From JBFFSQ01 sp041572275 (lineage in GTDB: Bacteria; Pseudomonadota; Gammaproteobacteria; SZUA-229): a stretch of 26,924 bases of DNA. The notes below the pieces were generated by a model. The model searched no databases and was not told the origin of the DNA. It saw only the letters and a list, made by a program, of their open reading frames with translations. How positions within the stretch are numbered: the stretch's first letter is position 1; every line of letters starts with the position of its first letter. A program made the position numbers and the translations under genes. The stretch is from NCBI GenBank assembly GCA_041572275.1, contig JBFFSQ010000017.1:1-26924 (forward strand), written 5' to 3'. This document shows positions 15,646 through 22,063 of this stretch, piece after piece.

Positions 15646-17751
15646 ATGGTACAACATGATTCCTCCATTCCTGAAAGCGGCTGGGTACAGGCACTACGAC
15701 AGCGACTCAAAGATAATCATCATCGCGCAGTACTGGTGTTGAGTGGCGATCGTGGCTTCTGTTATACAAGTGCACGTAAGCTGCTTGCTCAGGCCAACTG
15801 TGAGCCTGTGTTATGGGTGTCTTCTCAGCTGCGGGATGCATTGGCACCGAACAAGGCCAGGACCCAGTTGGGCCAGGAATACGATGGCATTGTGTTTGAT
15901 GTGTTCGATCAGTTTGATGTGGATGCATTCGCTGCGATCAGCGGAACCTTACGTGGCGGTGGTTTACTCTGTTTGCTGATGCCTGAGCCTGAGGTATGGT
16001 CTTCCTTCAGTGATAGCCGTTTTGTACAGCGGGCCTGGCCGTTGTTAAGCAAACATCCGACGGTGTTCTATTTACACCAGGGTGAGGCTTGTCGTTGTCA
16101 GTTACCTGAACTTGTGAAGAGCACAAGTGTTTCCCAAATTGATCCTCCCTTCCGTACCGCTGAGCAGCAGCAGGTGGTTGATGCCATCACCCGCATGGTG
16201 GTCGATCAGTCACCAGCAGCAGCCGTACTGATTTCAGATCGTGGTCGTGGCAAAACATCAGCCTTGGGTCTGGCAGCAGGGCATTTGTTGAAGGCTGGGT
16301 TGAAGAATATTATTGTGACAGCACCTCGATTATCGGTGACTGCTCCGATGTTCGAACAGGCGCAACGGGTACTACCAGAAGCTACAATAGCACGAGGTGA
16401 GTTGAGTGTATTAACCGGTCATTTACAATTCATGGCACCGGATGCTTTGTTAGAGATTCAGCCGCCAGCCGAGCTGTTGCTGGTTGATGAGGCGGCGGCT
16501 ATTCCCCTGACATTGCTGAATGCATTGTTGCAGGTGTATCCGAACGTGATATTTGCGACCACGGTACATGGCTATGAAGGGACGGGTCGTGGTTTTGTGC
16601 TTAAATTCAATCAGGTGCTTGATCGTGACTCACCGGGTTGGCAGTTGTTCAATATGCAAACACCGGTGCGTTGGGCTGACGATGATCCCGTTGAGCAATG
16701 GGTTGATCGTCTACTATGTCTGGATGCGGAATTACCCGAAGTACCCGAGGAGGCTATCGAACCAGGACTCTGTCAGATCTGCGCTGTGGATCGTGATGCG
16801 CTGGTGAACGACGAGGCACGACTGTCATCGTTATTTGCCCTGCTGGTATATGCACACTATCGAACCCGTCCATCGGATTTGAAGTACATGCTGGATGATC
16901 ACCAGGTGCGGATCTATACCCTGGAATACCAGCAGCAGATATTAGCGGCGGTATTGTTGAATGAAGAGGGTGGATTTGATGCTGAATTGTCATCAGCTAT
17001 TTATCGTGGTGAGCGTCGCCCGAACGGCCATATGCTAGCGCAAACACTAAGTTTGCATGCGGGTTGTGAAACTGCGGCCACCCTGAAGTATGCCCGAGTG
17101 ATGCGCATTGCGGTGCATCCGGCATTACAAGGGCAGGGACTCGGTACACATTTATTGCAGGCTGTCGTTGAACAGGAGCGACAGCGTGGACTGGATGCCA
17201 TCGGTACCAGTTTCGGTGCTACGGCAGAATTGTTGCGTTTCTGGCAAGCTGCAGACTTTGCAGTGGTGCGTCTGGGGTTCAGTCGAGACCATGCCAGCGG
17301 CACTCACTCAGCGGTGATGCTAAAAGCATTTACGCCAGCCGGCCAAAATATGTTTGTCGATGTGCGAAATCGTTTTCGACATGCGCTCAACATCTGGTTG
17401 CAGGAACCGCTGGCAACTTTAGCTGAAGATATAAAAGAGATGCTGGTTGCAGAGGCTCAGTCAGATATTGTTACACTGACGGCGGCGGATTGGCAGGATA
17501 TTGAATCGTTTGCCTACACCCATCGCGGATATGAGGCCTGCATGTGGTCATTGCACAAGCTGTTGGAGCAACATCACTCAATGTTGGCTAAACTTGATGT
17601 GCGAGAACAACAGATAATCGATGCAAAAATCAGGCGAGGACTGAGCTGGTCAGAGACTGTCGGCTTGATAGCAGCAACGGGTAAGGCCGAGGCAATTGTA
17701 AGTTTACGACAGGCTGTTGCCCGTTGGCTAGAGGTCTGCGTTAGGCTCTAA
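15646..17751 (+). CDS. tmcA: tRNA(Met) cytidine acetyltransferase TmcA
   Basis: A 701-aa enzyme that makes N4-acetylcytidine at the wobble base of elongator tRNA-Met using acetyl-CoA and ATP. The N-terminal DUF1726-like part (1-165) is followed by an RNA-helicase-like ATPase with Walker A DRGRGKTS (198-205) and LLLVDEAAAIP (277-287). A GNAT acetyltransferase domain is seen around 480-545 (RIAVHPALQGQGLGTHLL). The C-terminal tRNA-binding region reaches the end. Length and domain order match E. coli TmcA. The start lacks a strong SD. A tRNA gene follows 111 bases later, with its own promoter. Confidence 0.96.
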   Translation: MVQHDSSIPESGWVQALRQRLKDNHHRAVLVLSGDRGFCYTSARKLLAQANCEPVLWVSSQLRDALAPNKARTQLGQEYDGIVFDVFDQFDVDAFAAISGTLRGGGLLCLLMPEPEVWSSFSDSRFVQRAWPLLSKHPTVFYLHQGEACRCQLPELVKSTSVSQIDPPFRTAEQQQVVDAITRMVVDQSPAAAVLISDRGRGKTSALGLAAGHLLKAGLKNIIVTAPRLSVTAPMFEQAQRVLPEATIARGELSVLTGHLQFMAPDALLEIQPPAELLLVDEAAAIPLTLLNALLQVYPNVIFATTVHGYEGTGRGFVLKFNQVLDRDSPGWQLFNMQTPVRWADDDPVEQWVDRLLCLDAELPEVPEEAIEPGLCQICAVDRDALVNDEARLSSLFALLVYAHYRTRPSDLKYMLDDHQVRIYTLEYQQQILAAVLLNEEGGFDAELSSAIYRGERRPNGHMLAQTLSLHAGCETAATLKYARVMRIAVHPALQGQGLGTHLLQAVVEQERQRGLDAIGTSFGATAELLRFWQAADFAVVRLGFSRDHASGTHSAVMLKAFTPAGQNMFVDVRNRFRHALNIWLQEPLATLAEDIKEMLVAEAQSDIVTLTAADWQDIESFAYTHRGYEACMWSLHKLLEQHHSMLAKLDVREQQIIDAKIRRGLSWSETVGLIAATGKAEAIVSLRQAVARWLEVCVRL

Positions 17752-17788
17752 ACGGGTAGTTGGACTGGTATTGGAGGTGATAAATGCC

Positions 17789-17817
17789 TTGACTCCAGGG
17801 CTAAAAAACGCCAAAAT
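17789..17817 (+). promoter_or_regulatory. Probable sigma-70 promoter of tRNA-Val
   Basis: TTGACT (17789-17794), a 17-base spacer, and CAAAAT (17812-17817), followed by a GC-rich discriminator CTGCGCCC typical of stable-RNA promoters. Transcription would begin near 17824, about 40 bases before the mature tRNA. Confidence 0.6.
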
Positions 17818-17862
17818 CTGCGCCCTTCAAATCACAGCTGTATCGTTGTTTGAAATCTACCT

Positions 17863-17938
17863 GGGTGATTAGCTCAGTTGGTAGAGCGTCGCCCTTACAA
17901 GGCGAATGTCGGGAGTTCAAATCTCTCATCACCCACCA
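17863..17938 (+). tRNA. tRNA-Val (anticodon UAC)
   Basis: A complete 76-base cloverleaf with encoded CCA. Acceptor GGGTGAT pairs ATCACCC, D stem GCTC/GAGC, anticodon stem TCGCC/GGCGA with loop CTTACAA, anticodon TAC at 17896-17898, T stem GGGAG/CTCTC around TTCAAAT. Confidence 0.97.
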
Positions 17939-17950
17939 GTTTTGTTAAAA

Positions 17951-17982
17951 AGCCGGGATCGTTATACGACCCCGGCTTTTTT
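17951..17982 (+). terminator. Rho-independent terminator of tRNA-Val
   Basis: AGCCGGG (17951-17957) and CCCGGCT (17971-17977) form a perfect GC-rich stem, followed by a run of T. An A run on the other side could let it also act on the convergent minus-strand gene ending at 18007. Confidence 0.88.
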
Positions 17983-18006
17983 GTGTCCGTGATATCAGTT
18001 TTCTAC

Positions 18007-18588
18007 TCAGGAAAGCCAGGAGAAAATAAACACGGATATGCCGAGAAATACGACCAGCATCACCATGCCCAGTGAAACTACCCAGGTGGAATAAACAAAT
18101 CCTTCTTCCTGCGGAATATGCATAAAAATGGGTACACCTGTGTATAGGAGATAAATAGAAGCGGCAACAGCTGCCAGCCCTACCAGTACATCGATATATA
18201 ACACCGGATAGAGTGCCATGAAGCCAGTGAGGAACAGGGGTACCGCTGAAAACAGGGCCAACTCAATACAGTGTATGGGAGTAGGTTTGACATCAAAGGT
18301 GGTCGCTAACCAGTAGATACCAAAGCCCATGGCATAGACACCGATATTGAAGGTAATAAAAGCGGCAGTTGCTACATATAGAGCCTGAGTAACAGTGAGG
18401 GTAAAGGCTTCGCCAACACCCAGGTTCCAGCCTATATGTACAGACGCAATATAGCCACAGATGGTAGGTATCAGTGACAGCATTGCTGTATGAATAACAA
18501 GTTCAAGAGGTGTTGCTGGTGTGCGGTCAGCTTCTTCGAAACTGGTACGCGGCTGGTATAATATATGAGAAATATTTCTAAATAACAT
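18007..18588 (-). CDS. Yip1-family integral membrane protein
   Basis: A 193-aa protein with about five membrane helices. The frame extends to a TTG at 18606, but AGGAG lies inside that extension seven bases before ATG 18588 (MLFRNISHIL), so 18588 is the real start. The N-terminal amphipathic segment with 'YQPRTSFEEADRTP' followed by a helix bundle is typical of bacterial Yip1-domain proteins. Function is unknown. It converges on the tRNA-Val gene, with the shared terminator between, and marks the last ordinary gene before the AT-rich accessory region. Confidence 0.85.
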   Translation of the reverse strand: MLFRNISHILYQPRTSFEEADRTPATPLELVIHTAMLSLIPTICGYIASVHIGWNLGVGEAFTLTVTQALYVATAAFITFNIGVYAMGFGIYWLATTFDVKPTPIHCIELALFSAVPLFLTGFMALYPVLYIDVLVGLAAVAASIYLLYTGVPIFMHIPQEEGFVYSTWVVSLGMVMLVVFLGISVFIFSWLS

Positions 18589-19148
18589 GATTCTACTCCT
18601 GCTCAATGGTTAGGGGGAACTGCAAGATAAATCTGTTAATGCACAATCCTGGATGATTCAATATTCCTTAAAGTTAAAAGTAATTATAAATATTATACTG
18701 AGAAAGATGCTGTAGTGAATATTGCAGTTTACTAGGAGGTAAAGCTAATAAGATAATTTTATAGAAAAGTTAAAAGTGGATGTACAATTAATGATGAGCA
18801 CTCAAAAAACAGGGTGTTAGAAGTGCAGTTGCTTTATCTAATAGAAATTACTTATTCCTAATCAAATCAAATTTTTTGTTGTGAGAGTGTTTGATGGTGG
18901 TCGTATTTGGAAGTAGTAAGCTGTTTAATTAGTACTATAGGCAGATAAAAAACAAATAATAAAATAACTATATTTTTATATAATGTTTTTTTGTTGCTCG
19001 CATATAATTGATCTAGTGCAATAAGTCCACTCAATAAATCCTTAGTATCAAGTCAATAGTCATATAAAAATTGTAGAAGAACAAAATAGCCCTGTAGATA
19101 AATGTCAAATGGTATTGACGAGTAGGAAGTTAGTCTAAGGAGGGTAAA
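18589..19148. other. Long AT-rich non-coding region before the secreted-protein cluster
   Basis: About 560 bases with no frame that looks coding. A perfect TATAAT (19003-19008) exists but lacks a good -35, and TTGACG (about 19114) lacks a -10 at the right distance. An AGGAGGT near 18735 is not followed by a start codon at useful distance. Composition differs sharply from the tmcA side, which fits horizontally acquired or relaxed sequence. A long 5' leader for the downstream genes is possible. Confidence 0.5.
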
Positions 19149-19277
19149 ATGACAAACAATAAGTCATCTTGTTTATCTCATTATTCAATGAGTTCTTTGG
19201 TCGCCCGCGATACATGCATAAATAGACGTTTGATAAAAAAATTGATCATTACATCAGGTAAAAAGGTGTCCATATGA
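19149..19277 (+). CDS. Tiny ORF (42 aa) with a strong ribosome binding site
   Basis: ATG 19149 is preceded by AAGGAGGG at close to ideal spacing, one of the best Shine-Dalgarno sequences in the window. The product (MTNNKSSCLSHYSMSSLVAR...) is basic, with two Cys and no membrane segment. Its stop overlaps the next ATG in ATGA (19274-19277), which suggests real translation and coupling. It could be a leader peptide of the secreted-protein genes or the 5' relic of a lost gene. No family recognised. Confidence 0.45.
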   Translation: MTNNKSSCLSHYSMSSLVARDTCINRRLIKKLIITSGKKVSI

Positions 19278-19369
19278 AAAGCCTGGTGAAGACAAGTTTT
19301 GCATGCTGTTTATGTGCTCTCACATTCAGTACCAACCAGTGCAGTCTTCTTGAGTATGTAAAGAGTTGA
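19274..19369 (+). CDS. Tiny ORF (31 aa) resembling a bare signal peptide
   Basis: MKSLVKTSFACCLCALTFST... looks like a signal peptide (basic start, hydrophobic core with three Cys) that stops after only about ten further residues. It starts in an ATGA overlap with the preceding 42-aa ORF. No continuation in another frame is seen, so a simple frameshifted gene is not evident. It may be a small membrane peptide or the broken front of a secreted protein. The next real gene starts 51 bases on. Confidence 0.4.
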   Translation: MKSLVKTSFACCLCALTFSTNQCSLLEYVKS

Positions 19370-19420
19370 TTCGAATTAAATAAAAAATGAGATAAGTCGA
19401 ATAGAAAAAGGAGAAAAGAG

Positions 19421-20329
19421 ATGAGACATATATATCTGATACTGGTTTTAGGTCTGATGTCACAAGCAGTCTCAGCGGGTATCGTAGTGACCTATAAGGA
19501 TGCTGAGAGTGGTGAAACAAGTCAGGATTTATATGATAGAGGTAAGGCTAATTTCGGTGAGATGATATATACAGGCAAGCATTTTTTGGTTGTTGATCGA
19601 GGTTCGAAGTCTTACTGGAAAGGAACTTCGGGTCAGTATTGTCAGGCATTGCAAGCACAGAAAAAGAAAATGGAAGCGCAAATGGCTTCAATGCCTGCCA
19701 TGTATAGGCCTGTGCCTATCAGCAAGAGTAAAGTGACCCGGAAAAAATTGGGTAAGCAGTCCATTGCCGGTTTTTCTGCAACAGGTTATGAGTTTATTGT
19801 GGACGGTAGTCCGTCAGGAAGAGTCTGGGTGTCTTCTGATTCAGGATTGTCCAGTATTATTGACTTTCAGCGATCAATGGAAGGAAAAATGAAATGCTTT
19901 GAAAGTTTGGACAGTTTTGGTGTGGAGGGATCTGATATATACAAGAAAACAGTCAAAGATGTATTTATTCTAAAAGAAGATTTCCGACAGGTTGTATCAG
20001 TGGATAAAAAAAGTATTCCTGCAGATCGATTTAAAGTTCCTGCCGGTTACAAAGCATTTAATAATTACGAGAAATTCATGAACCATCTGATGAATAATGA
20101 AAGATCAGGTTCAATGGGTTATTCAGATCAGTCAGAACCAATATTTGAAATGCCTGCGGAGTCAAGAACTCAGAGTAAGCAAAAAGATAATGTGATTGTG
20201 GAAGATGCTAAAGATATTGCCAATGATGCAGTTGAGCAAGCTCATTCTTCTACTAAACGTGGCATTCAGGATGAGATATCTGAGGATGTGGAGAAGGGCG
20301 TTAAAGGATTGCTGGACAAGCTGTTTTAG
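19421..20329 (+). CDS. Secreted DUF4412-like protein
   Basis: A 302-aa protein with an AAGGAG Shine-Dalgarno and a clear signal peptide (MRHIYLILVLGLMSQAVSAG, cleavage about residue 19). Residues 20-220 resemble DUF4412-type periplasmic proteins: an early 'V.Y.d...g' strand, a middle 'LGKQSIAGFSATGYEFIVDG' unit and a late 'PADRFKVPAGYKAF'. The last 60 residues are charged and helix-forming (EDAKDIANDAVEQAHSS...). The DUF4412 match is by pattern and tentative. It is the last gene before a strong terminator, so it probably forms one transcript with the two small ORFs upstream. Confidence 0.75.
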   Translation: MRHIYLILVLGLMSQAVSAGIVVTYKDAESGETSQDLYDRGKANFGEMIYTGKHFLVVDRGSKSYWKGTSGQYCQALQAQKKKMEAQMASMPAMYRPVPISKSKVTRKKLGKQSIAGFSATGYEFIVDGSPSGRVWVSSDSGLSSIIDFQRSMEGKMKCFESLDSFGVEGSDIYKKTVKDVFILKEDFRQVVSVDKKSIPADRFKVPAGYKAFNNYEKFMNHLMNNERSGSMGYSDQSEPIFEMPAESRTQSKQKDNVIVEDAKDIANDAVEQAHSSTKRGIQDEISEDVEKGVKGLLDKLF

Positions 20330-20376
20330 GATGCAGTGCATTAGATGCTGGTTATTAGGTTAGAGCAATAAGATGT

Positions 20377-20413
20377 AAACAACTGCTATGGGTATTAGCA
20401 GTTAGGTTTTTTT
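20377..20413 (+). terminator. Rho-independent terminator inside the secreted-protein cluster
   Basis: AACTGCTA (20381-20388) and TAGCAGTT (20396-20403) form a perfect eight-base stem with a seven-base loop, followed by AGG and seven T (20407-20413). It divides the cluster into two transcripts, unless it is read through. Confidence 0.85.
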
Positions 20414-20508
20414 AGTCGTGAAAAATTGATTCGACGAGTAAAAACGTGTCTGAATTTATGACCTGTAGCATATAACGCCAACAGATAGCAGTTACGGAGA
20501 ATGCAATA

Positions 20509-21345
20509 ATGAATAGATGTATCTGGATACTACAGTATACGGTTATTTTTCTAGGTATTGCGATTGTGTATGCTGATCTGTCGCAAGCAGCCGATGTCAG
20601 GCGATTTCTAGAGCCCAGGGCATGGCAATGTGCCTTTGAGTCAACGCTTAGTAAGAACATTGAAAAAGCTACAGGTGCAGGAGGCATGGCAAATAGCTCC
20701 AAGCGGCAACTTTTTCAGGCGTTGGAAAAAACGGGGCTTAAAGTAGAAAATGTGACAGAAGGATCAGATTCATATCGTGAAGAAATGAATCAATCTGTAC
20801 AAGGTCAGATTCGCTTGCATCATGTGTATGATGGTGGGCTTGATGGGATTCAGATTGCTGGATGGAATAATGGAAAGGCCACTGTTCATATAAAAAACTC
20901 TTTCGAGGGGAGTGAGCAGAATAAAACTATTTTTCGTGAAAAGACGATGACATTTGATGGTGTTGCACATTTTGAAGGTGAGGAGTACGAACCGCCTTTC
21001 CAGATATGGATTTATCCCGATCAGGGAACCTATACATTTGACTATCACCTTCCACCGGTACGTGGTAATCAGGTTGAACATTGCAGAATGATGAATGCGA
21101 TGGAAGGTGATAGAAAGAAGCTTGAGTCAGCGACAGATGCTGATATGCCGCTAGGGACTCTTTTTAGCGGCTTGACAAAAGTTACCTGTGCTACTGAGCG
21201 CAAAGTTGAGGTTGAAATCGATGGTGGCGTATTGAGTGCTACTGTTGAAGATGTCAGGCTTCCAGATTCAGGACTCATGTTGCGAGGAACGGGTAAAGAT
21301 ACATATAGCGGATCAATGGTTAGCTGGACATGTCAGCCAGAATAG
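20509..21345 (+). CDS. Secreted Cys-containing protein of unknown function
   Basis: A 278-aa protein starting at ATG 20509 behind CGGAGA. The first 27 residues are a signal peptide (WILQYTVIFLGIAIVYADLS then QAA). The mature part contains four Cys (WQCAF, EHCRM, VTCAT, SWTCQ), an even number that fits two disulfides in the periplasm or outside. It is rich in beta-strand-like segments. It begins the second transcript after the terminator at 20381-20413 and is followed 18 bases later by the next secreted protein. I do not recognise the family. Confidence 0.75.
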   Translation: MNRCIWILQYTVIFLGIAIVYADLSQAADVRRFLEPRAWQCAFESTLSKNIEKATGAGGMANSSKRQLFQALEKTGLKVENVTEGSDSYREEMNQSVQGQIRLHHVYDGGLDGIQIAGWNNGKATVHIKNSFEGSEQNKTIFREKTMTFDGVAHFEGEEYEPPFQIWIYPDQGTYTFDYHLPPVRGNQVEHCRMMNAMEGDRKKLESATDADMPLGTLFSGLTKVTCATERKVEVEIDGGVLSATVEDVRLPDSGLMLRGTGKDTYSGSMVSWTCQPE

Positions 21346-21363
21346 TTAAAGGAGAAAATAAAA

Positions 21364-21846
21364 ATGAATAATAGAATGATGATTTTGTTTTTAGCTTTAT
21401 TAGGGGCACATATTGTTGCATGGGCAGAGCCACTGGCAGTAAGTGCCAAGATGGAAAAAATGTTTGCTATGGCAGTCAATCCGGAGGAACGAAAGGTACC
21501 AGATGCATCTGAAGTGGGTATACCGGCATATCCTGGTAGTCAGTTTTGCTACATCAAAAAGAATGATATGAGTGCATCAGCATGGAGCGAAGTAGCACTG
21601 TTGTCTACGGAGTCATTTGGAAAGGTATCCGCCTGGTATCAGAAAAAATTGAAAGGCTGGTATTGTGATGAATTATCGAAAGGTGCTCGGTTGATTTGTA
21701 GCGATAAGGATCCTGGTCCAGCAGGAAGATATGGTCAGGACCCGGAGACATTTAATGTGGTTGATGTAGTTAAAATTGATGTTGCAATTCCATGTGTCTT
21801 AAAAGGAATGCAGACATCAATCACAATTAAATTTCAACCAGACTAA
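21364..21846 (+). CDS. Small secreted protein of unknown function
   Basis: A 160-aa protein with AAAGGAG before ATG 21364 and a signal peptide (residues 1-21, ending GAHIVAWA). The core, IPAYPGSQFC then VALLSTESFGKVSAWYQKKLKGWYC, follows a pattern seen in several periplasmic proteins of unknown function: 'P.yPgs' then 'S.d....v..wY...L.gW', possibly a small domain binding a hydrophobic ligand. Four Cys in the mature part could form disulfides. It belongs to the same operon as the gene 18 bases upstream. Confidence 0.72.
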   Translation: MNNRMMILFLALLGAHIVAWAEPLAVSAKMEKMFAMAVNPEERKVPDASEVGIPAYPGSQFCYIKKNDMSASAWSEVALLSTESFGKVSAWYQKKLKGWYCDELSKGARLICSDKDPGPAGRYGQDPETFNVVDVVKIDVAIPCVLKGMQTSITIKFQPD

Positions 21847-22029
21847 ATAAATTGAACTTTTAAACTTATTGAATAGCGAGTTGAAAACCCAATTGAAACA
21901 GGAAAGAAGTGAATGTCCTGTGTTGTATATAAGAACGCGGAATAGGATGACATTAGAGACGATAACAGCTAACAGTAGATAGTTGCCGGTAATTCTTCTT
22001 TTAAAAAAAGGAGATATGTCCGCAGTCAT

Positions 22030-22050
22030 GGTGAAATGCAATGTTTCACC
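22030..22050 (+). promoter_or_regulatory. Perfect hairpin just upstream of the SD of the transglutaminase-like gene
   Basis: GGTGAAA (22030-22036) and TTTCACC (22044-22050) form a seven-base perfect stem with a seven-base loop. It ends one base before the GGAGAGGG-type Shine-Dalgarno (22052-22060) of ATG 22064. It could control ribosome access, or protect a processed transcript end. If translation began at 21983 or 22016, it would be coding sequence. Confidence 0.45.
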
Positions 22051-22063
22051 TCGGAGAGGGAAA

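Noticed and set aside
16754..17303. Minus-strand frames of 79 and 100 aa within tmcA
   Set aside because: Shadows of the well-supported tmcA; composition looks like antisense of a GC-rich gene.
17863..17938. tRNA-Val as an attachment site of an integrated element
   Set aside because: No integrase gene and no second copy of the tRNA 3' end were seen in the window.
18730..18800. AGGAGGT in the AT-rich region as a start of a small gene
   Set aside because: No start codon with a frame longer than a few residues follows at suitable distance.
21983..22063. N-terminal extension of the transglutaminase-like protein from TTG 21983 or ATG 22016
   Set aside because: The extension crosses a perfect hairpin, the signal segment lies further down, and ATG 22064 has the better-spaced Shine-Dalgarno; not fully excluded.
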